From: Gammaproteobacteria bacterium
GTDB taxonomy: Bacteria; Pseudomonadota; Gammaproteobacteria; Eutrophobiales; Eutrophobiaceae
Direction of reading: 5' to 3'
Assembly (NCBI GenBank): GCA_004356415.1
Contig: SMWN01000090.1
Span: 1 to 8,573 of the forward strand
DNA length: 8,573 bases
Position 1 is the stretch's first letter. Each line of letters starts with the position of its first letter. A model generated the notes under the pieces. It worked only from the letters and a program-made list of their open reading frames with translations. It ran no database searches and was not told the DNA's origin. The position numbers were made by a program, and so were the translations under genes. Shown in pieces: positions 1 to 6,648 of the stretch.

Positions 1-39
1 AAATTGGGCAGCTTTTAGTACTAGACATGAATTTATCAT

Positions 40-543
40 TTAGTCTTTCCAAAATTCATTAAATCGTTCTGATGATAGTTCAGTATAACGTACAGTGTGT
101 TGAATATTTTTATGCCCCAAATAATGTTGCACAGCACGGGTGTCTTGACCATCATTCGCCAATTTGAAGCCACAAGCATGCCGCAGCATATGTGGATGAA
201 TAGGAAATGTAATGTCAGACTTCTGTCCAGCCCTAGCCACCAATTTTCCAACAGTTGAGGTTGTTAACGGTCCTTTTCGCTCCGTGATGAAGACATATGG
301 CGTATCAGGGTATTTTCGCTGCAACCTTCTTAATGCCCGGATTTCAAGTCCTCTGATGGGGTGAGTTGATGCTGTTCCGTTTTTTACACGGTTAACATGC
401 AGTAGCCCCTGTTTTAAATCAACTTGATCCCATCTTAGACTCACCAGTTCAGATACTCGAAGACCATGACGGTAAGCCAGCAGTATAAGTGTCGCATCAC
501 GATGGCCATGCCGGCCTGTTTTCCTAGCAGCATCCATGAGCAT
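40..543 (-). CDS. Tyrosine recombinase / phage-type integrase, N-terminus abnormal
   Basis: This is a site-specific recombinase of the tyrosine (FimB/XerC-like) family, which cuts and rejoins DNA through a 3'-phosphotyrosine. The 167-residue reading has the whole catalytic set: Arg29 in GLRVSEL, a candidate Lys54 in RVKNG, H118-M-L-R121, His144 in YLGHKN, and the nucleophile candidate Tyr153 in VRYTELS. There is no SAM-like core-binding domain, as in other short stand-alone integrases. The ATG at 543 has a GGA-type ribosome site 7-8 bases upstream. However, the same frame stays open back to a TAA at 640-642 and reads family-like residues (VRTREYLTEQEIE) just before the ATG, and no ATG, GTG or TTG occurs between 543 and 640. 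The original start has therefore probably been lost, and a chemotaxis-gene fragment now sits directly upstream in the same frame. It may be a slightly shortened active enzyme or a decaying one. The family call is firm; activity is unknown. Confidence 0.85.
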   Translation of the reverse strand: MLMDAARKTGRHGHRDATLILLAYRHGLRVSELVSLRWDQVDLKQGLLHVNRVKNGTASTHPIRGLEIRALRRLQRKYPDTPYVFITERKGPLTTSTVGKLVARAGQKSDITFPIHPHMLRHACGFKLANDGQDTRAVQHYLGHKNIQHTVRYTELSSERFNEFWKD

Positions 544-639
544 TTCTATTTCCTGTTCTGTCAGGTATTCCCTGGTCCTAACATGCTTAGTTCTTTTGTC
601 TTTTCGGCAACTTTCTCGAAAATGACCCTTAATGAAAAA

Positions 640-768
640 TTATGATTCTGTGACCCACTTTGACGTCTCGATAAGAGTATTTATGCTGAAGTACACAATG
701 GTGGCAATGACGATCATGAGCGTCAGGATTACTCCATCACCTAATTGTAATTTTGTTCTGAATTCCAT
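640..768 (-). pseudogene. N-terminal stub of a methyl-accepting chemotaxis protein
   Basis: An open frame of 42 codons plus stop begins MEFRTKLQLGDGVILTLMIV and ends in SKWVTES. The pattern is the start of a transmembrane chemoreceptor or receptor-like kinase of the type with FKTKLxLGxGVxLxLM, one membrane helix (residues ~12-30), then a periplasmic SxWVxHT stretch. After SKWVT the expected HT(H) is replaced and a TAA follows within two codons, so the ligand-binding, HAMP and signalling domains are all missing. The break point lies close to 652, and the integrase reading continues in the same frame on the far side of the stop. It starts 17 bases after the stop of the receiver-domain remnant, a spacing that would suit an ancestral operon. 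No convincing ribosome site is seen. It is most likely a dead remnant. The homology is recalled from family patterns, not searched. Confidence 0.7.
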
Positions 769-784
769 CTGGTCTATTCCATGA

Positions 785-916
785 TCAGCCTGTTAGTGTA
801 GTTCTAATTTGCTTAGCAAGCTTGTTGATGGAGTAGGGCTTTCTAATCAAGGGGAACGGGTGTGCCTGGTCACGGTTCGCATCTGCTTGGCCCTTGCTGA
901 AACCCGATGTCATCTG
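785..916 (-). pseudogene. C-terminal remnant of a response-regulator receiver domain (probably a hybrid histidine kinase)
   Basis: Read on the minus strand, this frame gives MTSGFSKGQA, then HPFPLIRKPYS, then INKLAKQIRTTLTG and a TGA at 785-787. This matches the last third of a CheY-like receiver: the (T/S)SGF segment after beta-4 with the conserved Thr/Ser, then the LxKPY/F motif with the invariant Lys-Pro after beta-5, then the amphipathic alpha-5. The HPFPLIRKPY style is typical of receivers at the C-terminus of hybrid sensor kinases. The phosphoacceptor Asp and everything upstream are absent. The frame stays open only to a stop at 929-931, and the match begins at about 913. Its 5' part overlaps the endonuclease remnant in a different frame, so the two are joined at a recombination junction near 915-930. 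It has no start codon of its own and should not be functional. Confidence 0.65.
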
Positions 917-1085
917 GGGTAACCTTTTTAGGCGACCTTTCCCTAACCCTGATTACATGACAACCTGCATTGGCTAATATTTTTGTCTTCACTAAATCTT
1001 GATCAGCTTTATCTTTGTGCCAATATGACCCATCAAACTCAATTATAACTTTATGTTTTTTAATAATAATTTCCACATCATCCAA
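870..1085 (-). pseudogene. Fragment of a Vsr/DUF559-like PD-(D/E)XK endonuclease
   Basis: The reading contains VIIEFDGSYWHKDKADQD followed by KTKILANAGCHVIRVRE. This is the core of the Vsr-like nuclease fold found at the end of zinc-ribbon and DUF559-type proteins: Asp18 in (E/F)DG, Y21-W-H23, a Lys-rich helix, and the VIRVRE strand with Glu49. The frame begins at a TTG (1083-1085) but is open back to 1127 with no ATG or GTG before the stop at 1128-1130. The residues upstream are Lys/Arg-rich, as expected for the interior of a larger protein. Past about residue 52 the reading runs into DNA that codes for the receiver domain in another frame, so the C-terminus is foreign. It is both 5'- and 3'-truncated, and a functional short protein is unlikely. 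The fold assignment is from motif recall. Confidence 0.6.
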
Positions 1086-1150
1086 ATTATGATCATTGTC
1101 TATTTTTGCCTTTCTGTTGCCCCTTTTTTATTTTCTGGAAATATTTTTCT

Positions 1151-1771
1151 TTATTTATGTAGTAATGGTGAAAGTACAGGCCAAACATTAGCTAGTATTT
1201 TTTCCTGTGCCTCTGCTGTTGGATGGAAGCCATCGGCTTGAAAGTATTTACTTTCCTTTGAAAAACCCCCAAGCAGGAAAGGTAAGAGGGCTACTTCGTT
1301 ATTTTTTGAAACAAGTTCAAAGATTTGCCTGAATTCTTCGGTGTATTTCTTTCCGTAATTTGGAGGTAGTTGCATTCCTATTAACAGCAGCTGTCCATAT
1401 TGCTTGCACTGAGCGATCATTTCATTCAGGTTTTCCCGCATATAGTTGAGCGGCATTCCTCTTAGTCCATCATTCGCCCCAAGTTCAATGATGCAGAATT
1501 GCGGTTTATGTTTGTCTAATAAATCGGGTAGCCTAGCCAATGCGCCGGTAGTAGTCTCTCCGCTGACAGAGGCATTGATGACATGCCACTTTTTTTTCCC
1601 TGTTTGCTCCAGCTTGAGCTTGTTTTGCAACAAATTGACCCAACCTTGTTTTAATTCGATACCATAAGCTGCGCTCAGGCTATCACCCATAATAAGTATG
1701 GTATTTGCATTTACAGCGGATGGTGTTGCAAAGATAATAAACGATAAAATATAAACACGGGATAAAATCAT
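1151..1771 (-). CDS. tesA: Periplasmic esterase / acyl-CoA thioesterase I / lysophospholipase L1 (SGNH hydrolase)
   Basis: TesA hydrolyses acyl thioesters, lysophospholipids and aryl esters in the periplasm. The 206-residue protein has a signal peptide (residues 1-22, ending AVNA before N23). The four SGNH blocks follow in order: GDSLSAAYG with nucleophile Ser31; NASVSGET with oxyanion Gly71; GANDGLRG with Asn100; and DGFHPT with Asp180 and His183 completing the triad. Its length matches E. coli TesA (~208). It is transcribed away from ybbA-ybbP, the same arrangement as in E. coli. The ATG (complement of 1769-1771) overlaps the probable ybbA start, so its promoter must lie within ybbA coding DNA. 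Only a weak GAG ribosome site about 10 bases upstream is seen. Activity on the various substrates is inferred from the family. Confidence 0.95.
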   Translation of the reverse strand: MILSRVYILSFIIFATPSAVNANTILIMGDSLSAAYGIELKQGWVNLLQNKLKLEQTGKKKWHVINASVSGETTTGALARLPDLLDKHKPQFCIIELGANDGLRGMPLNYMRENLNEMIAQCKQYGQLLLIGMQLPPNYGKKYTEEFRQIFELVSKNNEVALLPFLLGGFSKESKYFQADGFHPTAEAQEKILANVWPVLSPLLHK

Positions 1772-1772
1772 T
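1759..1772 (+). promoter_or_regulatory. Ribosome site that supports an ATT start for ybbA
   Basis: GGGA at 1759-1762, seven bases before ATT at 1770-1772, is the only Shine-Dalgarno-like sequence near the expected N-terminus. The bases ATCAT here read ATG on the minus strand (the tesA start). A plus-strand ATG at 1767 would require a G at 1769 and would destroy tesA's ATG. The assignment is inference; an ATC start at 1767 is the alternative. Confidence 0.45.
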
Positions 1773-2447
1773 TCAAATTCTCAAATAGTTACCTGTCGTC
1801 AGGTTATTAAAACAGTTAAGTCTACAGAAGGTCCGATTTCTATTCTCGAGAATATTGACCTTGAAGTAAACGCGGGCGAGGCCATTGCTGTGATCGGTAA
1901 ATCCGGTTCTGGTAAAACAACCTTGCTCAGTTTAATCGCTGGCCTTGATGTTTCGACCGCTGGTAGCATTCAATTGTTCCGACATACCATAGATCACATG
2001 GATGAAGATGCACGCGCGGAGTTACGTAGTCAATATATCGGTTTTGTATTTCAAGCTTTTCATTTATTACCAGGGTTTACTGCACTTGAGAATGTCATGT
2101 TGCCATTAGAAATAAAAGACATGGTTGATGCAGAGACGATTGCTAGGCAATTATTAGTGCGTGTTGGTATGGATCATCGTTTAGGCCATTATCCAACGAC
2201 CTTGTCTGCAGGCGAGCAACAACGTGTTGCTATTGCCCGCGCGTTCTCAACCAACCCACCTTTACTTCTTGCTGATGAACCGACTGGCAACCTGGATACA
2301 GAAACAGGGAAAAAGATGATCGAACTTTTATTCGAGCTTAACCAGGAGTACGGAACGACCTTAATTCTGGTCACACATGATGAATCCTTAACCAGACGTT
2401 GTGATCGATGCTTTCGATTGACGCAAGGTAAGCTCGAACAGATTTAA
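1770..2447 (+). CDS. ybbA: ABC transporter ATP-binding protein, YbbA/LolD family; non-standard start
   Basis: This is the ATPase partner of the YbbP permease, in the MacB/LolD group that drives envelope work by mechanotransmission. With an ATT start at 1770 the protein has 225 residues (E. coli YbbA ~228). Motifs: Walker A GKSGSGKTT (residues 43-51), Q-loop Gln95 in VFQAF, signature LSAGEQQRVAIARA (from 145; Ala replaces the usual first Gly of LSGGE), Walker B LLLADEPTGNLD (from 165), and switch His203 in VTHD. The first conventional start is a GTG at 1890, which would delete the beta strands before Walker A. The frame upstream is clearly coding (TVKSTEG, ISILENIDLEV) and open to a stop at 1752, yet holds no ATG, GTG or TTG. 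GGGA at 1759-1762 lies 7 bases before the ATT at 1770, a good ribosome site for an infC-like ATT start. Two bases separate it from ybbP. Confidence 0.85.
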   Translation: MSNSQIVTCRQVIKTVKSTEGPISILENIDLEVNAGEAIAVIGKSGSGKTTLLSLIAGLDVSTAGSIQLFRHTIDHMDEDARAELRSQYIGFVFQAFHLLPGFTALENVMLPLEIKDMVDAETIARQLLVRVGMDHRLGHYPTTLSAGEQQRVAIARAFSTNPPLLLADEPTGNLDTETGKKMIELLFELNQEYGTTLILVTHDESLTRRCDRCFRLTQGKLEQI

Positions 2448-2449
2448 TC

Positions 2450-4936
2450 ATGTTCTCCTTTTATAACCGACTGATTAAAAGGCAATGGCGTTTGGGTGCG
2501 ATCCGGTTGTTTTGTGTTGCTGTTACTATTGCATGTGCTGTGACTTTCAGTATTACCTTGCTTGGTGATCGATTAGAAAAACTGTTCATTAATCAGTCGA
2601 AGGAAGTTTTAGCAGCTGATTTGGTACTTGATTCCACCACCGAGTTACAAACACAACAATTAGACATTATTAAACAAACTTCATTAGAGCAAGCCATCAC
2701 CTTACGCTTTCCAACCATGGCCAATGCGAATGAAGCGTTCATATTAAGTAGCGTCAAGGCTGTTACTGATAATTATCCCTTACGTGGTCAGCTGCAAGTC
2801 AGCAATACTTTATATGGTGAAGCAGTCCCCATAGGGCATGGGCCGGTGGCAGGTGAAGTATGGGTAGAAGATCGTATAATAAATGAGCTGGACTTGTCCC
2901 TAGGTGAATATGTGACGGTTGGTGAGCGTGCGTTCAAGATTACTCGTATTGTGATCTACGAACCGGATCGAGGCAGTAATTTTTACAGTTTTACGCCACG
3001 TATTCTGATGCATTGGGATGATGTGGCTTCGACTCAAGTCATACAGCCAGGCAGTCGTTTACGGTATCATTATTTATTTGCGGGCGAGACACGCGCACTA
3101 GAAGACTTAAAACAAAATCTGGAGCCCACCCTGCAACCTAACCAGAAGTTTGAGACCATTAAAGATACCAATGAAGCGATGGCCAACACTTTACAACGAG
3201 CTTATCGTTTTTTGCATGTTACGGCGCTCATTGCGATTTTATTGGGGGCTGTGGGCGCTGCTTTGGCCAGTTATCAATATGCCAATGAAATGACATATCA
3301 ATATGCTGTACTGCGTTGTCTTGGTTTACGTGGCAAGCGATTACATGGAGCAATCCTGTTTCCATTTTTTATATATAGTTTTATTGCAATTGTGATTGGC
3401 ATGTTTTTGGGTGGTATTACGCATTATTTCATTCTTAATAGTTTGAGGGATCTCATTCCTTCCAGTTTGCCGCCGCCCGGTATGGAACCTTTTCTACTGA
3501 GTAGCATTACTGCACTCATTGTTGTTGTCAGTTTTGCCTGGCCATTTTTGAATAATTTATTAAAGACACCACCTAAGCTTTTGTTGAATCACGCTGAAGC
3601 ACAGGAGCAGCCAATTATTTTTACTGTTACATCAATGGCAATTGGTTTATCAATTATAGTTTATCTTGGCACACAAAATGTTTTAATCAGTTTTTATATT
3701 ATTGCAGGATTATGTGCATTCATATTGCTGGCTTACGGTTTAACACAATTGCTTATTCATTGGATAATTATACGAAGCGAAATGCAAGCTGTTTCAACAC
3801 AACTAGGTGCACGTATGCTCGGTGCAAACCGACGCATGGTGAGCTTACAAATTATTGCGATAGCCATTACATTTTTCTCTCTCGCCCTGATTCAAACCTT
3901 GCGTGATGATCTGGTATCTTCCTGGCAATCCAAGGTGCCGGAGAATGCACCCAATTTTTTTGCTATTAACCTGTTTGCAGAAGATAAACTGACTTTTCTT
4001 GCCGAACTGAAACAAAATAATATTTCACATAGTCCCTTATATCCAATCGTTCGTGGGCGTTTGAGCGCTATCAATGGTGAGCCTGTACGCGAGTATGTCA
4101 GTAAGGAAAAAGTAAAGAAAGTTGAATCTTTGAATCGTGATCTGGCCTTATCATGGGGTCTTGAATTACCTCCGGATAATAAAATTATTTCAGGTCAGTG
4201 GCACAAACTTGAAGACCGGCCGAAGCAAATAACCGTATCAGTTGAAGAAGGTGTGGCAGAAAACCTGAAAATTAATCTAGGAGATACGCTGGAATTTACA
4301 ATTGAAACACACAAAATAGAAGCCTTAGTGACGAGTTTACGATCCGTGGAATGGGAGTCATTTACACCTAATTTTTATATGATATTTTATCCCGGTTCAT
4401 TGGATGGCTTGCCGCTGACTTATCTGTCAAGTATGCACCTGAAGCAATCCCAAAGAACATTATTGCCAACTTTTGTTCAACATTTTCCAAGCGTGACTTT
4501 TTTTGATGTTGATTTTTTGCTGACCCGTATTCGAGGTATCATACGGCAAATCAGTACGGCGGTAGAGATCATACTCTATTTTTCTTTATTTGCGAGTCTC
4601 ATTGTGTTTATCGCAATTGAAATGATTCTGCGTCATTATCGTAGTTATAGTGTGGCTATATTTAAAGCAGTGGGTGCCAGGAGCGAATTTATACAGAAAA
4701 TATTTCGCTCTCAATTTATTTTTGTTGGTTTAATCTCGGGTGTGATTGCATACTCTCTGAATTTATCTATTGGATTTATAATTTCAACTTATTTTATAGA
4801 AGGCGATTATGTATTTAATATAAAAACAGCAATTCTTTGCCTTTTTATTGTCCCCGTTTTGGTGTTAATGGCTGGTTATTTTTCTATTCAGCGCGTTCAC
4901 CAGACGCCAGCAAAGCAATTATTAACAGAAGAATGA
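2450..4936 (+). CDS. ybbP: ABC transporter permease with two FtsX-type domains (YbbP family)
   Basis: This is the large inner-membrane subunit that pairs with YbbA. The 828 residues are organised as an N-terminal membrane helix (~20-38), a periplasmic domain (~40-250), an FtsX-like membrane block (~256-368, with the conserved YAVLRCLGLRGKRL cytoplasmic coupling segment at ~285-298), further helices (~388-437 and ~464-482, with another coupling-type segment QLGARMLGANRRM), a second periplasmic domain (~485-695), and a C-terminal FtsX block (~704-812, with VAIFKAVGARSEF). About ten helices in total and the length fit E. coli YbbP (~800). The ATG is two bases after the ybbA stop with no clear ribosome site of its own, so translation is probably coupled to ybbA. 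The substrate is not established; envelope lipids or export are plausible because of tesA beside it. No inverted repeat with a T-run follows. Confidence 0.93.
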   Translation: MFSFYNRLIKRQWRLGAIRLFCVAVTIACAVTFSITLLGDRLEKLFINQSKEVLAADLVLDSTTELQTQQLDIIKQTSLEQAITLRFPTMANANEAFILSSVKAVTDNYPLRGQLQVSNTLYGEAVPIGHGPVAGEVWVEDRIINELDLSLGEYVTVGERAFKITRIVIYEPDRGSNFYSFTPRILMHWDDVASTQVIQPGSRLRYHYLFAGETRALEDLKQNLEPTLQPNQKFETIKDTNEAMANTLQRAYRFLHVTALIAILLGAVGAALASYQYANEMTYQYAVLRCLGLRGKRLHGAILFPFFIYSFIAIVIGMFLGGITHYFILNSLRDLIPSSLPPPGMEPFLLSSITALIVVVSFAWPFLNNLLKTPPKLLLNHAEAQEQPIIFTVTSMAIGLSIIVYLGTQNVLISFYIIAGLCAFILLAYGLTQLLIHWIIIRSEMQAVSTQLGARMLGANRRMVSLQIIAIAITFFSLALIQTLRDDLVSSWQSKVPENAPNFFAINLFAEDKLTFLAELKQNNISHSPLYPIVRGRLSAINGEPVREYVSKEKVKKVESLNRDLALSWGLELPPDNKIISGQWHKLEDRPKQITVSVEEGVAENLKINLGDTLEFTIETHKIEALVTSLRSVEWESFTPNFYMIFYPGSLDGLPLTYLSSMHLKQSQRTLLPTFVQHFPSVTFFDVDFLLTRIRGIIRQISTAVEIILYFSLFASLIVFIAIEMILRHYRSYSVAIFKAVGARSEFIQKIFRSQFIFVGLISGVIAYSLNLSIGFIISTYFIEGDYVFNIKTAILCLFIVPVLVLMAGYFSIQRVHQTPAKQLLTEE

Positions 4937-5002
4937 ATTTGTCGTTTAGATAATGCTTGATAATATTATATGTAGGACAATGCCAATTCAATGTCTCTAA
5001 CT

Positions 5003-5034
5003 GAATGTCCGTTTTATACTGAAAGCGGGGGCTC
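5003..5034. repeat. Degenerate copy of the palindromic repeat (copy 1)
   Basis: GAATGTCCG at the left and TACTGAAAGCGG to the right match copy 2 at 5742-5773, but the last bases (GGGGCTC instead of GGACGTTC) have decayed. It lies between ybbP and the 91-residue gene. Confidence 0.7.
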
Positions 5035-5111
5035 GCTATACGAAATATTGTACAAACGTCCCACTACGCAAGAAATAGGCGTGAATTATAGTGCTTAAGC
5101 AAAATTCGCAA

Positions 5112-5128
5112 GTATTACGTGGAAATAC
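5112..5128. promoter_or_regulatory. Possible operator: inverted repeat upstream of the small secreted-protein gene
   Basis: GTATT and AATAC are separated by 7 bases, 40 bases before the ATG at 5168. A related CGCAAG word occurs twice just upstream (about 5068 and 5107). The position suits a regulator site near a promoter. No clear -35/-10 pair could be assigned. Confidence 0.25.
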
Positions 5129-5167
5129 CGTTTTCAGGGGTATGCTTAGTTCATAGGGGGAAGAATC

Positions 5168-5443
5168 ATGCTAAAAAAGTCAATGGTCTGCTCAACGCTT
5201 TTATTAATCACGAATCTATGTATTGCTGAAGATGGTAGATATCAAGCATTTCCTATTCCACCAACATATACTAGTGGTAGTGATAAAGTTTTCATTATTG
5301 ATACAAATACTGGTGACTTATGGACTTGGACAGAATCGCCTACTATTGGCGAATATTCGGGCGGTCGGTACTTGCAGTATCAAGGTCGCGTCAAACCGGG
5401 AGATAAAATTGGTGAAATGATTGATAAAGAAATATTCAAATAG
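5168..5443 (+). CDS. Small secreted protein of unknown function
   Basis: The 91-residue protein has a clear signal peptide: MLKKS, a hydrophobic core at 7-19, and cleavage after CIA at residue 20. The mature part is about 71 residues and contains GRYQAF, VFIIDTNTGDLWTW (41-54) and GRYLQYQGRVKPG (66-78). The block with hydrophobic residues, then DTxTGxLWxW, recurs in many small exported proteobacterial proteins and probably forms a short beta hairpin. No enzyme residues are recognised. Cys18 sits in TNLC, which is a poor lipobox, so export by signal peptidase I is more likely than lipidation. The ribosome site AGGGGGA at 5155-5161 is strong and fixes the start. The next gene on the same strand begins 70 bases downstream. 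Confidence 0.75.
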   Translation: MLKKSMVCSTLLLITNLCIAEDGRYQAFPIPPTYTSGSDKVFIIDTNTGDLWTWTESPTIGEYSGGRYLQYQGRVKPGDKIGEMIDKEIFK

Positions 5444-5475
5444 CAGCAAAATGAAGTCTATTTTTTGCATCTTGA

Positions 5476-5497
5476 AAGGTTTTTTGTATGTAACCTT
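5476..5497. other. Small hairpin between the two small genes
   Basis: AAGGTT (5476-5481) pairs with AACCTT (5492-5497) around a 10-base T-rich loop. There is no T-run after the second arm, so it is a poor terminator; it may stabilise or attenuate the transcript between the genes. Confidence 0.3.
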
Positions 5498-5513
5498 CCC
5501 TTGTGGTGAATGA

Positions 5514-5720
5514 ATGAAAATCATAGGCAAGAGTCCTGAAGAAGAAGTTTATCTAGTTTCCGTTGGCGAGAAGGCACGTATTGCTGATTTTGAAACGGGG
5601 GTACTTTACCCTCCGAGATTGCTAGACGCCATCCTCAACAAGCGATGGGATTGGGTTGAATCCAATGCACAGTCGAAGCTGAAAGAATTGAAAAATCTCC
5701 GAGAGTTTGACGTTACATAA
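5514..5720 (+). CDS. Small hypothetical cytoplasmic protein
   Basis: The 68-residue protein is not recognised. It has no signal peptide or membrane helix. It begins with a short mixed-charge stretch (KSPEEEVYLVSVGEK), has a central VLYPPRLLDAIL segment, a WDWV aromatic patch at residues 45-48, and a Lys/Glu-rich C-terminal helix (about 50-65). The ATG is preceded by GGTGA at 5505-5509 with 4-base spacing. It follows the secreted-protein gene on the same strand and converges on the carbonic anhydrase gene, with a strong palindrome between the two. Codon use looks ordinary, which supports a real gene, but function is unknown. Confidence 0.5.
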   Translation: MKIIGKSPEEEVYLVSVGEKARIADFETGVLYPPRLLDAILNKRWDWVESNAQSKLKELKNLREFDVT

Positions 5721-5741
5721 CGACATATTTCTGTGCCCGTT

Positions 5742-5773
5742 GAATGTCCGCTTAATACTGAAAGCGGACGTTC
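5742..5773. repeat. Palindromic repeat, hairpin (copy 2)
   Basis: GAATGTCCGCTT and AAGCGGACGTTC form a 12-base-pair stem with a single T/C difference (a G-U pair in RNA) around the 8-base loop AATACTGA. It lies exactly between two convergent genes (stops at 5720 and 5791), where it could also slow or end transcription from both sides. It belongs to the same family as the copies at 5003, 6649 and 7881. Confidence 0.9.
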
Positions 5774-5790
5774 CCAATAAAGCTCAAGTA

Positions 5791-6588
5791 TTATTTGATT
5801 TCAGATAAGAGCTTAGGATTTGTAACGAGCTTTCTCACACCGTGTGCATAGTTCTCTTCAAAAACGTTGTCCTTACACCATTCACTTAGGCTGTTGATGT
5901 CCACATTGGCGCATAGTGGTCGAACGCTCCACGAAACTTGCAGTGCTGAACACTTTTTGTCGCTGTGGCTAGGCCCGGTTGTAGATCCTAAAAATTCAAC
6001 CGGTGTACCAGTATCTGTTGGGATTGCCTTTGCTTGATGATAACCATTCACTACGTTGCCATCATAAGATAAATCATTAAAATTCAGTGCTGACTCGTCA
6101 TTGACAACGGTAAAAACCTGGGTTTCTACACGCAAATTTGGGTTAGCGCAGTTATCTGACAAACAAGAGCCCAAACCTTTACCAGGCTTTACATCACAGG
6201 AGGTATGTACCCAGTGCACCTCTATGGTGTCTCCTGGTTTTATGCCTTTACAGTAATTTTCCTTTGGAACTTTTAACTCTGCTTCTGTCAGTGACTTGGT
6301 ATTGTTACATTGATAACCACCGCCATATCCATCATCACCATCTCCGACATAGATTGAGAAGTCCATCGCTTTGTGTTCCGCATTGGAGTGGAAATGAATA
6401 TTGCATAGGTTCATCACTTCATGGCTTGGTGCAATAGAGAAGGCTGCCTTATTCTCTCCTGCCGAATTGTTGATGTCTCTGGGTGTTTGAGGGCCATAAC
6501 CTTTACAAACATTTTCTGCCACGCTGTTTACCGAAAACAAGCCCAAAGCGATAACAAGACAAGCGTATATATTTTTATTTAATTTCAT
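5791..6588 (-). CDS. Delta-class carbonic anhydrase, periplasmic
   Basis: It should catalyse reversible hydration of CO2 to bicarbonate with a metal (normally zinc) held by histidines. The 265 residues start with a signal peptide (1-24, NSVA before E25). The mature protein has the family blocks VCKGYGPQTPRDI (27-39), NLCNIHFHSNAEHKA (60-74), GDTIEVHWVHTSCDV (119-133), NPNLRVETQVF (149-159), STTGPSHSDKKC (202-213), LQVSWSVRPLC (216-226) and a C-terminal HGVRKLVTNPKLLSEI. Candidate metal ligands are among His65, His67, His72, His125 and His128. Ten cysteines in the mature part suggest disulfides, which fits export. The ribosome site AAAGGGG, 7 bases before the ATG, is good. It stands alone on the minus strand, convergent with the 68-residue gene and flanked by two palindromic repeats. 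The family call is recalled from motif patterns. Confidence 0.85.
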   Translation of the reverse strand: MKLNKNIYACLVIALGLFSVNSVAENVCKGYGPQTPRDINNSAGENKAAFSIAPSHEVMNLCNIHFHSNAEHKAMDFSIYVGDGDDGYGGGYQCNNTKSLTEAELKVPKENYCKGIKPGDTIEVHWVHTSCDVKPGKGLGSCLSDNCANPNLRVETQVFTVVNDESALNFNDLSYDGNVVNGYHQAKAIPTDTGTPVEFLGSTTGPSHSDKKCSALQVSWSVRPLCANVDINSLSEWCKDNVFEENYAHGVRKLVTNPKLLSEIK

Positions 6589-6648
6589 GGGTAAGCCCCT
6601 TTTGTAATTATTTTCTTTAGGGTGTTGAACTATGAACTAATTTAGCAC

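Noticed and set aside
36..251. A 71-codon minus-strand frame overlapping the integrase
   Set aside because: It overlaps the 3' part of the integrase on the same strand in another frame; the integrase has all catalytic residues, and this reading matches no family.
1053..1241. Plus-strand frame across the tesA 3' end
   Set aside because: It is antisense to tesA and the endonuclease remnant, and the reading is low-complexity from AT-rich DNA.
1446..1667. Plus-strand frame inside tesA
   Set aside because: It is antisense to a well-supported gene and shows no family features.
1890..1892. GTG as the ybbA start
   Set aside because: It would begin the protein at the strand leading into Walker A and remove about 40 residues that clearly read as YbbA-like sequence.
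5223..5530. Other-frame readings around the small secreted-protein gene on both strands
   Set aside because: The signal peptide and strong ribosome site support the frame 5168-5443; the alternatives have neither.
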